Assembly (NCBI GenBank): GCA_001724215.1 | Contig: MEDW01000016.1 | Span: 1-33,089, forward strand | Reading direction: 5' to 3' | Length of the DNA: 33,089 bases | Source of the DNA: Erythrobacter sp. SCN 62-14 | Lineage (GTDB): Bacteria; Pseudomonadota; Alphaproteobacteria; Sphingomonadales; Sphingomonadaceae | Shown here: positions 8,788 through 15,668 of the stretch, piece after piece | How positions within the stretch are numbered: the stretch's first letter is position 1 | How the letters are laid out: the number at the start of each line of letters is the position of its first letter | Translations under genes and position numbers: made by a program | Notes under the pieces: generated by a model | The model's input: only the letters and a program-made list of their open reading frames with translations | Told to the model about the DNA's origin: nothing | The model's database searches: none

Positions 8788-9216
8788 TTGAGCCAGAAAA
8801 TCGATCTTGAACAACTCTGCGCCGAAAAAGGTCTTCGCATCACCGAGCAGCGTCGTGTGATAGCCAAAGTGCTGTCCGACAGCACCGACCATCCCGACGT
8901 GGAATTGCTGCACGAACGCGCCTCGGCAATCGATTCCAAAATCTCGATTGCGACAGTCTATCGCACCGTCCGCCTCTTTGAAGAGGCAGGCATTCTGGAT
9001 CGCCACGACTTCGGGGATGGTCGCTCACGCTATGAGCCCGTGCCCGAAGCGCACCATGATCACCTGATCGACGTGGAAACCGGCAAAGTGGTAGAATTTG
9101 TCGATCCCGAAGTCGAAGCCCTTCAGCGTCAGATTGCCGAACGTCTGGGATACCGCCTGGTCGATCACCGGATGGAACTATACGGGGTGAGGCTTTCGCG
9201 TGAAGAGCGCAGCTGA
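8788..9216 (+). CDS. fur: Fur-family metal-responsive repressor (Fur/Mur type)
   Basis: This winged-helix repressor contains the family core: LRITEQRRVIAKVL, the recognition helix ISIATVYRTVRLFEEAGI and the metal-binding HHDH at about residues 89-92. The usual CxxC structural zinc pair after HHDH is absent (LIDVETGK instead). There is only one cysteine (Cys11), a pattern common in alphaproteobacterial Fur/Mur proteins that sense manganese or iron. The start is taken as TTG at 8788 because GGGAG lies 6 nt upstream and the resulting N-terminus (MSQKIDLEQLC) matches the family. An upstream TTG at 8737 in the same frame has no comparable site. The 142-residue product is of normal length. Its 3' end overlaps plsC by 17 nt. 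Confidence 0.95.
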   Translation: MSQKIDLEQLCAEKGLRITEQRRVIAKVLSDSTDHPDVELLHERASAIDSKISIATVYRTVRLFEEAGILDRHDFGDGRSRYEPVPEAHHDHLIDVETGKVVEFVDPEVEALQRQIAERLGYRLVDHRMELYGVRLSREERS

Positions 9217-10057
9217 GGCGGAACTGCGCGAGGCCGCCGCGCGCGGCGAAGCAACGCCGGTATCGCTTGGCGGCTGGCTGCGGATTATCGTTCGCAGCCT
9301 TGCGTTGCTGGCGCTCCTCATCATTTTCGTACCGCTCCACTATGCCTTCCGCACCTTGGCCTATGGCTCGCCATTCCCGATGCTTTTCCTGCGCTATTCT
9401 GCGTGGATTTGCGGTGCGCGGGTGGAAGTGATCGGCACTCATCTGAAGCGCGATGTATTCTACATCGCCAACCACATATCATGGGTGGATATTCTCGCGC
9501 TGGCAGGGGCAAGCGGAACCGCCTTTGTCGCAAAGGCAGAATTGGCCCAAGCGCCCTTGGTTGGCTGGCTGGCCGGCCTTAACCGCACTGTTTTTGTGAA
9601 GCGTGAAAACCGGCTGGGCGTCGCCGAGCAGATCAATGCCCTTAAAGAGGCCTTGGTTGATAATTGGTCCGTCACAGTTTTTCCCGAAGGGACCACCACC
9701 GATGGACAATCGTTGCTGCCCTTCAAAACATCGATGATGTCGGTGCTCGACCCGCCCCCGCCCGGCGTTTTGGTGCAGCCCGTCGTGCTCGACTATGGCG
9801 AGATTGCCGAATGGATCGGATGGATCGGGGAGGAAAGCGGCCTCAACAACGCCAAGCGAGTGCTGGCGCGCAAGGGGAGTTTTCCGCTCAAGGTCTATTT
9901 TCTGGAGCCTTTCAGCCCGGAATATACGCGCGGCCGCAAAGCTATCGGGGAACAAGCGCGCGCGCGGATAGAGGAAGCGCTTGAGGAGATTCTCGGCAAG
10001 CCGCTGCGCCCCTTTGCCCACACTGTGCCACCGGTGCGCTACGAGCCGCAGCACTGA
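9200..10057 (+). CDS. plsC: PlsC-type lysophospholipid acyltransferase
   Basis: The 285-residue protein is a 1-acyl-sn-glycerol-3-phosphate acyltransferase family member. It has the catalytic HX4D motif (His92 to Asp97 in NHISWVDIL) and the glycerophosphate-binding motif FPEGTT at residues 161-166. A hydrophobic segment at about residues 29-50 should anchor it to the inner membrane, where it would make phosphatidic acid or acylate a lyso-lipid such as lyso-ornithine lipid. The GTG start at 9200 lies inside the end of fur, with a GGGGTGAGG purine-rich stretch upstream, indicating translational coupling. In many alphaproteobacteria fur-plsC is followed by miaB; here that link is broken. Confidence 0.93.
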   Translation: MKSAAEAELREAAARGEATPVSLGGWLRIIVRSLALLALLIIFVPLHYAFRTLAYGSPFPMLFLRYSAWICGARVEVIGTHLKRDVFYIANHISWVDILALAGASGTAFVAKAELAQAPLVGWLAGLNRTVFVKRENRLGVAEQINALKEALVDNWSVTVFPEGTTTDGQSLLPFKTSMMSVLDPPPPGVLVQPVVLDYGEIAEWIGWIGEESGLNNAKRVLARKGSFPLKVYFLEPFSPEYTRGRKAIGEQARARIEEALEEILGKPLRPFAHTVPPVRYEPQH

Positions 10058-10413
10058 GTCTGGTGCACTGCTGAAGACCGTTATCCCCTGGCCTTATACC
10101 AACGCTCGATGAGATTGATTCATCGCGCATTGGTTAAGCCCGTGCGGCGCCCCAGCAATTCCAGCGCGTGATGCGTCAGCATCTCAGCGCCCTGGCATTA
10201 GAAGCCAACCCGGGGGGCCAGAGCAGTTTTGCGACCAAGCTGGCTCTCTGCCGCTGCCTCGTCCTGTGCCCCAATCAGCTCAGACGGAGTGAACCAGATC
10301 GGTCAAGAAGTGTTCAACAGCATTCTTCCGACCCAACGAGCCGGCAAAGTAGGAGGCGCCCGCGCGGCCTGAGGATTGCTTGTCCCTTCGCGTCAGCTTG
10401 AACGCACAAAGCT
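10058..10413. other. non-coding gap between converging plsC and LysR genes
   Basis: These 356 nt carry no convincing gene. Short open frames exist but have no ribosome binding site, family resemblance or normal composition. The only clear structure is the inverted repeat at 10098-10134. The gap lies where fur-plsC would normally run into miaB, so it may mark a rearrangement junction. Confidence 0.5.
10098..10134. repeat. long imperfect inverted repeat downstream of plsC
   Basis: Two 15-nt arms (10098-10112 and 10120-10134) pair at 13 of 15 positions around a 7-nt loop. The outer five pairs are ACCAA with TTGGT and the inner six are CGATGA with TCATCG. There is no T-run on either side. It could be a bidirectional transcription end between plsC and the LysR gene, or a copy of a dispersed palindromic repeat; a genome-wide search would tell. 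Confidence 0.5.
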
Positions 10414-11298
10414 CTACAGCCCCGCGCGCACCAGCCAATCGTGAAACAGCCGGACCGGGCGGCTTTCAAGGGCCACCGGCTTGCACACAAACCAATAGGA
10501 ATAAGGGCTTTCCACCGGAACGCCCGGCAGATTGGTCAGCCGATTGTCACCGGCCCGCCGCAGGTGGTCGTCATGCATGATCGCAATGCCGAGCCCCTGA
10601 GCAGCGGCCTCAAGCATGAGTTGGCCCGAATCGTAATGGTCAATCGCCACCGGATCCATATCTTCAAGGCTGTTGGCCTTTTTCCACGCAACAAAGCTTT
10701 CGGGCAATTCGTTATGAATGAGAAAGGTTTGCTTTGCCATGGTCTCCGGCGTCACCACATTGCCAATCCCGCGCGCCAGTTCCTTGCTGCAGATCGCGTG
10801 CACCAGATTGTGATCGAGACGAACTGCATGAAGCCCGCTGGCGGGCCCTCGCGACAGGATAATCGCGGCGTCGAGCGTGTCACCCACGCGGTCTTCAAGG
10901 TGAGGAGCGGTGTCGATATCGATGTGCAGCAATGGGTGACGCTTGCGCAATTCACCGAGCCGCGGGAACAGACGCTGGCTGCCAAACATCGGGAGGACCC
11001 CCAGCCTGAGACGCAATAGGGCAATATTATCCGATTGGCTTTCCACGGCCCGGGCAAGCGCCTCCATGTGGGGGTTCACAGCCTCATAAAAGGCCTGCCC
11101 CTCATCGGTGAGCTGCATCGACTGGCGCGCCCGCGTGAACAGCTTTTTCCCGACAAACTCTTCAAGATTGGTGATGCGCCGTGACAAGGCCGAAGGGCTG
11201 AGCCCAATCTCCTCGGCGGCAGCCCGAGCTGAGCCGAGACGAACGGTGCGCATAAAAGCTTCAAGAGCGCGCAAGGGGGGCAGACGACGTGCAGGCAT
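10414..11298 (-). CDS. LysR-family transcriptional regulator (GcvA-like)
   Basis: This 294-residue regulator has an N-terminal winged helix-turn-helix (PPLRALEAFMRTVRLGSA, then AAAEEIGLSPSALSRRI) followed by a LysR substrate-binding domain from about residue 90. The PPLRALEAF opening and overall layout are typical of the GcvA-like branch, but the ligand and targets are not evident. The ATG at 11298 has AAGGAG 7 nt upstream, so the start is secure. The gene follows corC on the same strand after a 93-nt gap and converges on plsC. It is not divergent from any enzyme gene, so the usual LysR clue to a target is missing. In many relatives lnt rather than a LysR gene follows corC. Confidence 0.93.
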   Translation of the reverse strand: MPARRLPPLRALEAFMRTVRLGSARAAAEEIGLSPSALSRRITNLEEFVGKKLFTRARQSMQLTDEGQAFYEAVNPHMEALARAVESQSDNIALLRLRLGVLPMFGSQRLFPRLGELRKRHPLLHIDIDTAPHLEDRVGDTLDAAIILSRGPASGLHAVRLDHNLVHAICSKELARGIGNVVTPETMAKQTFLIHNELPESFVAWKKANSLEDMDPVAIDHYDSGQLMLEAAAQGLGIAIMHDDHLRRAGDNRLTNLPGVPVESPYSYWFVCKPVALESRPVRLFHDWLVRAGL

Positions 11299-11391
11299 GA
11301 TGGGGCTCCTTGATCGAAGCAGATACGCCCGACAAGCCCACAGGATGCAAAAAATCGAATTGATTATGAAAAAATCTGGTGAAACTTGCCT

Positions 11392-12318
11392 TTATTGCAA
11401 GTCGCTCGCAACTTGCGGCGCGTGCAACCGCAAACGGGTGACATGGGTCTCATCACCAGCGGTCACTTCAATGCGCCAACCGCTGGGATGTTCCAGTATC
11501 GCACCGACTGCCGGCACAGCCTCGGCCAGCACAAAGGCCAAGCCTCCCAAAGTGTCGACCGCTTCCGCGACTTCGGCGAGGCGCGGATCCACCCGTTTCG
11601 CCACATCCTCAAGTTCGGCCCGCGCGTCGCAGTCCCACATTCCCTCGCCGATCGGCACGATCAATTCGGCAGGCGTTTCGTCATGCTCGTCCTCGATCTC
11701 GCCGACGATTTCCTCGACCAGATCCTCGATCGTGATCAGTCCATCTGTGCCTGAAAATTCATCGAGCACCACGGCAAGATGGACGCGCCGCGCGCGCATA
11801 TCGGCCAGCACATCAAGTGCCCCGCGCGATTGCGGAACATAAAGCGGCTGCCGCATCAACACCGTCCAATCGGCAGGCGGCGGCTTTGCTTCGGCCAGGA
11901 ATGGAAAGACATCCTTGATGTGGATCATGCCGATCACATCATCAAGCCGCTCACGATAGACCGGCATGCGCGAATGGCCATGCTCGGAAAAGGTTGCCAC
12001 CAGTTCGGCCCACGAAATCGAGGCTTCCACCGCGATGATTGCGCCGCGCGGCACCGCCACATCATCGGCATCATGTTCGGAAAAATGAAGCAGATTGCGC
12101 ATCATCTGCCGCTCCAAAGCGGTCAGATCGCCTTTGTCCTTGCCACTGGGAGAGGCCGCTATGTCGAGGCCGTTTTCGTCCTCGTGTTCGTCGATCGCCT
12201 CTTCCAGCTGTTCACGCAAGGAACGCGCGCCCTCACCCAGCCCAAGCGCTTTACGAATGGCCGGCCACAACCCGCCGCTACTGTCCGCGTCTCCCGCGGA
12301 TGATGGAGAATCGGCCAT
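11392..12318 (-). CDS. corC: CorC/HlyC-type CBS-domain protein (hemolysin-like, transporter-associated)
   Basis: The protein has two CBS motifs in the middle (VAVPRGAIIAVEAS and GHSRMPVYRERLDDVIGMIH; then RRVHLAVVLDEFSGTDGLIT) and an EDLVEEIVGEIEDEHD linker. A C-terminal transporter-associated CorC_HlyC domain ends near GDETHVTRLRL. It is the soluble form, lacking the DUF21 membrane domain, and is thought to act in divalent-cation efflux or tolerance. The reading frame opens at a GTG at 12348, seven bases past the ybeY stop. The ATG at 12318 gives the usual N-terminus (MADSPSS) and is preferred; the ribosome binding site does not decide it. CorC next to YbeY is the standard alphaproteobacterial order. 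Confidence 0.93.
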   Translation of the reverse strand: MADSPSSAGDADSSGGLWPAIRKALGLGEGARSLREQLEEAIDEHEDENGLDIAASPSGKDKGDLTALERQMMRNLLHFSEHDADDVAVPRGAIIAVEASISWAELVATFSEHGHSRMPVYRERLDDVIGMIHIKDVFPFLAEAKPPPADWTVLMRQPLYVPQSRGALDVLADMRARRVHLAVVLDEFSGTDGLITIEDLVEEIVGEIEDEHDETPAELIVPIGEGMWDCDARAELEDVAKRVDPRLAEVAEAVDTLGGLAFVLAEAVPAVGAILEHPSGWRIEVTAGDETHVTRLRLHAPQVASDLQ

Positions 12319-12354
12319 GGCCGGATGGTAAGCTCCCTGAGGTTTCACACTGTT

Positions 12355-12849
12355 TCACTGCGTATATGGGTCAGGGATGGCCAGTTTTGCAAGTATCGCA
12401 ATTTCGAGCGCTTCCATTGCTTCGGCTTGTGTGTCGCTTTCGACATGATCGTGACCGGCAAGATGCAGCAGGCCGTGAACGATGAGATGTGCAGCATGAT
12501 GTTCGAGCGGAACACCCTTGTCCAAGGCCTCGCGCGCACAGGTCTCGTATGCAAGCGCAATGTCGCCCAGCATCACCGGCGGGCCTTCCTCGCCAAGCGC
12601 TGCCAGTTCGGCGCGTTCCAGCATGGGGAAAGAGAGTACATTGGTCGGCTTGTCGCGATTGCGCCATTCGCGGTTGAGGGCGTGAACCTCCTCGTCACCG
12701 GTGAACAGAATGCTCACCACCAGACGTTCGCACGCCAGCAAGGCCTCGCTTTGGTGCGCGGCTGTCGCAACCTGCTCGACCAGCGACTCCCACTCGCCCC
12801 ATTGCGTCCCCGGCGCGGGCCAATTCTCGATGTCGATGTCAATCTGCAT
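12355..12849 (-). CDS. ybeY: endoribonuclease YbeY (16S rRNA maturation)
   Basis: This 164-residue protein has the metal-binding signature HGLLHLAGHDH near residues 120-131, with the three histidines that hold zinc, plus the upstream core LNREWRNRDKPTNVLSFP. YbeY is a single-strand-specific RNase needed for 16S rRNA 3'-end maturation and ribosome quality control. The frame is open upstream, but the ATG at 12849 starts MQIDIDIENW, as expected for this family, and the extra upstream residues look unlike coding sequence. It lies just before corC on the same strand. Its usual partner phoH is 7.6 kb away, separated by the pilus locus. Confidence 0.95.
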   Translation of the reverse strand: MQIDIDIENWPAPGTQWGEWESLVEQVATAAHQSEALLACERLVVSILFTGDEEVHALNREWRNRDKPTNVLSFPMLERAELAALGEEGPPVMLGDIALAYETCAREALDKGVPLEHHAAHLIVHGLLHLAGHDHVESDTQAEAMEALEIAILAKLAIPDPYTQ

Positions 12850-13194
12850 GAACGCCCCATTTGAGACACTTGAGGCACTGTCCTTGAAGCAAAAAAAATC
12901 TCCTCCGCCGCGCGCCTTCCGACACGCCAAACAGATCGGGCCATTGCGCAATGCTCATCATGCGCAGCCATAGCGCGCTTGGTCTGATTCAGGAAATCAT
13001 CGAGAACGCAGCAAACCGCACGCAACGCCCACGCCTGCAGCCTTTCCCTAATAGGCCGATGGTAAACTGTTAATTTACTTTTGTCCGTTAACTAACGGCC
13101 CACGCACAACTGGGGGCTGCGATCTCGGGAGGAAGCTGGCATCGAACTGTCAGCAGATCTCTCCGAGCAGAGCCACCAAACACAGGTTTGTTCG
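12850..13194. promoter_or_regulatory. divergent control region of ybeY and the pilus operon
   Basis: This 345-nt gap separates the divergent ybeY and first pilin genes and must hold both promoters. The half nearer the pilus operon has an AT-rich island (about 13046-13095) in otherwise GC-rich DNA. It carries two inverted repeats: GTAAA/TTTAC (13062-13066 with 13074-13078) and a perfect CCGTTA/TAACGG pair with a 2-nt spacer (13085-13098). I could not identify a convincing -35/-10 pair. The repeats are candidate operator sites for pilus control. Confidence 0.45.
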
Positions 13195-13749
13195 GTGAAG
13201 CATTTTCAACTGGCCATAATTGCGGGCACTTTGGCCGCGTCGACTTCGGCATTGGGGCAACCCCTCAATTACTCGCTTGAAGCTGACGTGGCGCAAGCGT
13301 GCGGCGCGTTCAATGGACAGGCCAGCGCCGTTGATGTTGACTTTGGCGCGCTCGCCAACACACGAGCCGATGCACAGATTGAACGACGGGCAGGCAGCAT
13401 CACCTATCGCTGCAACAACCGTAATGGCTTTACCCGCATGATCGCGTCGCAGAACGGCGGCTTCATGACGCTGAACGGCGATGCCACAACAGATCAGGCG
13501 CGGCGGATTGCCTTCACGATGCAGCACACCGGCCCCAACGGCTTCCGTCCGCAACAACTTACCACGCCGCTGGTGACAAGCCATCGTGATGCGAGGGGCG
13601 CAGGCGACTTCTTGCGCGGCAGCGATGGAATGGTGCTGTTTCGCGCTTCAGGCGTGCAGACTCCCGCACAAGGCGGTGCGCCGGCAACCACGAGCGTTTT
13701 CGCCGGAACCTATCGCGACACAGTGACAATCACGGTTACGGCCAACTGA
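13195..13749 (+). CDS. spore coat U-type pilin 1 (class A)
   Basis: This 184-residue secreted protein has a signal peptide (MKHFQLAIIAG..., likely cleavage before QPLNY) and one spore coat protein U domain. Family marks are an N-terminal donor strand of alternating hydrophobic residues, a first Cys in QACGAF, DFGALA, a second Cys in TYRCN, GFTRMIASQ and a C-terminal DTVTITVTAN. The two Cys should form the pilin disulfide. It belongs to the class A variant together with pilin 3 (SQNGG, SHRD, FLRG, GGAPA). It is probably a structural or minor subunit of a Csu-like pilus, assembled by donor-strand exchange. The start is a GTG with a weak ribosome binding site. It is the first gene of the operon. 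Confidence 0.92.
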   Translation: MKHFQLAIIAGTLAASTSALGQPLNYSLEADVAQACGAFNGQASAVDVDFGALANTRADAQIERRAGSITYRCNNRNGFTRMIASQNGGFMTLNGDATTDQARRIAFTMQHTGPNGFRPQQLTTPLVTSHRDARGAGDFLRGSDGMVLFRASGVQTPAQGGAPATTSVFAGTYRDTVTITVTAN

Positions 13750-13771
13750 TCGGTCCGGAACGAACAAGATC

Positions 13772-14323
13772 ATGCATAAACAATTATTTACCCTTGCGTT
13801 TCTGGCCGCGCTGAGCGGCGCGCCGCTGGCTGCACAGACGACAAGTTTTGAACTTGCCGCTCAGGTTGCGCCGATTTGCGGTGTTTATAATTCAACCGGC
13901 ACAACCATAAATGTCGACTTCGGCGCGCTTGCCCATGTCGCTACCGATGCAAGCGTCAATGTGGGCGTAGGCAGCGCCACTTACCGGTGCAATTCGCCAG
14001 CTGGCTTCACCCGCACCATCGCCTCGCAGAATAATGGCTTTCTGACGTTGGGCGGCGATGCGACCACACAGGACAGTCGCCGTATCCGTTTCACCATCGC
14101 CCATGGTGGCGGCAGCGGCCTTAACTTTGCAGCGCGTCAATTGAACACACCTGTCAGCCGCAGTTACCCGGGAGGCACCAGCTGGCTCAACGGCCAGACC
14201 GGCTCGGTCAGCTTTCAGGCTTTCGGCGTGCGCACCGCTCCGGACGCCAATGGCGTGGCAAGCACCAGCGTTTTCGCTGGAACCTATCGCGACACGGTGA
14301 CGATCACCATCACTGCCAATTGA
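13772..14323 (+). CDS. spore coat U-type pilin 2 (class B)
   Basis: The 183-residue secreted pilin has a signal peptide ending near APLAA before QTTSF and a single spore coat U domain. Class B marks shared with pilin 4 are QVAPICGVYNS, SQNNG, NGQTGSVSFQAFGV and absence of the HRD stretch. It has two Cys (CGVYN and YRCN) and ends RDTVTITITAN. It lies 22 nt after pilin 1 and 10 nt before the pilin 3 start codon. Its last part is nearly identical at DNA level to the end of pilin 1, although it belongs to the other class, suggesting local gene conversion. Its role in the fibre (major or minor) cannot be decided from sequence. Confidence 0.92.
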   Translation: MHKQLFTLAFLAALSGAPLAAQTTSFELAAQVAPICGVYNSTGTTINVDFGALAHVATDASVNVGVGSATYRCNSPAGFTRTIASQNNGFLTLGGDATTQDSRRIRFTIAHGGGSGLNFAARQLNTPVSRSYPGGTSWLNGQTGSVSFQAFGVRTAPDANGVASTSVFAGTYRDTVTITITAN

Positions 14324-14333
14324 GGTGCACGAA

Positions 14334-14900
14334 ATGACCCAAATCGCATACAGAATTGGTCCGATCGCAGCTGCCAGCGCTCTGTTTGTGAGCGCGCCTG
14401 CGCTCGCCCAGACCTTGAGCTATGATCTCACCGCCGAAGTTGGCCAAGTGTGCGGCGTCTATAACGCCGAGGGACAAACAATCGAAGTTGATTTCGGCGC
14501 CTTGGCAAACACGCCGGCTGATCAGTTCATTGGGCGCGCAGCCGGTGATGTCACCTATCGCTGCAATGTTCGGGCTGGCTTTACCCGCACGGTGAGCTCG
14601 CAAAATGGCGGATACCTGACGCTCGGAGGGAATACCACCGGCGATCCGGCCCGACGCATCCAGTTCACGATGCAGCATTGGGGCGCTGACGGATTCAATT
14701 ACCAGCAGCTCACAACACCGCGGGTCAGCACCCATCGGGACACCGCGACAAACCAGCGATATCTGCGCGGCGAAGACGCCCGCGTGTGGTTCCGCGCCTA
14801 TGGCGTGCGCGCACCAGCAGCCGGCGGTGCACCTGCGGGCACCCGGGTGTTCGCCGGTGAATACCGCGACACAGTGACCATCACCATCATGGCGAACTGA
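14334..14900 (+). CDS. spore coat U-type pilin 3 (class A)
   Basis: The 188-residue secreted pilin has a signal peptide ending near APALA before QTLSY, then a single spore coat U domain. It shares class A features with pilin 1: ANTPAD, SQNGG, HRD, YLRG and GGAPAG. There are two Cys (VCGVYN and YRCN). A GTG at 14325 opens the frame slightly earlier, but the ATG at 14334 is preferred: the sequence GAGGTG, which overlaps the pilin 2 stop codon, sits at proper spacing before it. That arrangement couples translation of pilins 2 and 3. Confidence 0.92.
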   Translation: MTQIAYRIGPIAAASALFVSAPALAQTLSYDLTAEVGQVCGVYNAEGQTIEVDFGALANTPADQFIGRAAGDVTYRCNVRAGFTRTVSSQNGGYLTLGGNTTGDPARRIQFTMQHWGADGFNYQQLTTPRVSTHRDTATNQRYLRGEDARVWFRAYGVRAPAAGGAPAGTRVFAGEYRDTVTITIMAN

Positions 14901-14955
14901 TTTCGCCACTGCTTGATCAACAATCATTTTGAAGCACCAAGAAAGGACCAGACCT

Positions 14956-15507
14956 ATGAAAAAAATTGCTCTCATCGCCGCCGGTTTTGCAGCTCTTGCC
15001 GCCGCTCCGGTTTCGGCCCAAACGCTGACCTATAACCTCAACGCCCAGGTCGCACCGTCGTGCGGCGTCTACAATTCAGCAGGGGCAACGATCCCGGTGA
15101 ATTTCGGCCAGCTCGCCACAGTTGCGCCCAGCAACACCGTTGATGTTGCCGCAGGCGAGGCGACCTACCGCTGCAACAGCGCCGATGGCTTTACCCGCAC
15201 GATTACCTCGCAGAACAATGGGTATCTGACGCTCGACGGCACGCCGACCACCGAATCTGCCCGCCGTATCCGCTTCAATATGGTGCATTCGGGCACTTCG
15301 GGTCTCGCCTTCAGCGCGCAGCAGCTGACTTCGCCGCTGAGCAACAGTTTTGGTGGCAGCACTGCCTTTCTCGCTGGTCAAACCGGCAATGTGAGCTTTC
15401 AGGCATTCGGCGTGCAGGGCGATGTCGGCGGCAATGGTTCGCCCGGTACGACTGTCTATGCAGGCAATTACAGCGATACTGTCACCATCACGGTGACGGC
15501 GAACTGA
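14956..15507 (+). CDS. spore coat U-type pilin 4 (class B), candidate major subunit
   Basis: The 183-residue secreted pilin has a clean signal peptide (MKKIALIAAGFAAL..., cleavage near PVSA before QTLTY) and one spore coat U domain. Class B features are QVAPSCGVYNS, SQNNG, AGQTGNVSFQAFGV and VTITVTAN at the end. It has two Cys. An upstream TTG at 14929 is open in frame, but AAGGA sits 9 nt before the ATG at 14956, the best ribosome binding site among the four pilins. With the intrinsic terminator that follows, this makes it a reasonable candidate for the most abundant subunit; that is inference. Confidence 0.92.
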   Translation: MKKIALIAAGFAALAAAPVSAQTLTYNLNAQVAPSCGVYNSAGATIPVNFGQLATVAPSNTVDVAAGEATYRCNSADGFTRTITSQNNGYLTLDGTPTTESARRIRFNMVHSGTSGLAFSAQQLTSPLSNSFGGSTAFLAGQTGNVSFQAFGVQGDVGGNGSPGTTVYAGNYSDTVTITVTAN

Positions 15508-15512
15508 TCGCC

Positions 15513-15533
15513 CGATCCTACTTTCCCGGATCG
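15513..15533 (+). repeat. small stem-loop between pilin 4 and its terminator
   Basis: A perfect 6-bp inverted repeat (CGATCC at 15513-15518 and GGATCG at 15528-15533) with a 9-nt loop starts six bases after the pilin 4 stop codon and ends five bases before the terminator stem. It could protect the 3' end of the pilin transcript from exonucleases. Confidence 0.4.
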
Positions 15534-15537
15534 TAAG

Positions 15538-15575
15538 AAAGGTGGTGGGGCCCAAGTGGTTCCACCACTTTTTTT
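15538..15575 (+). terminator. intrinsic terminator / attenuator inside the pilus operon
   Basis: The seven pairs GTGGTGG (15542-15548) with CCACCAC (15562-15568) are extended by a G-T pair and A-T pairs, enclose a 13-nt loop and are followed by seven T residues (15569-15575). It lies between the last pilin and the chaperone gene. Full termination would separate the assembly genes from the pilin promoter; partial read-through would give much pilin mRNA and little chaperone, usher and tip mRNA. Confidence 0.75.
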
Positions 15576-15668
15576 GCGCGCCTGTTGTCGGCAGAGCCGC
15601 CTTTACCATAAGGCGAAGGCAGCTAATCCAGCCCAGTCCGGGCGGCTTTATATGACAGGGGAAAGGCG

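Noticed and set aside
10168-10401. 77-codon frame in the plsC/LysR gap
   Set aside because: It has no ribosome binding site, low-complexity Ser/Arg/Leu composition and no recognisable domain.
12850-12951. 34-codon upstream extension of ybeY
   Set aside because: The family N-terminus begins at the ATG at 12849; the extension has unusual Cys/Arg-rich composition.
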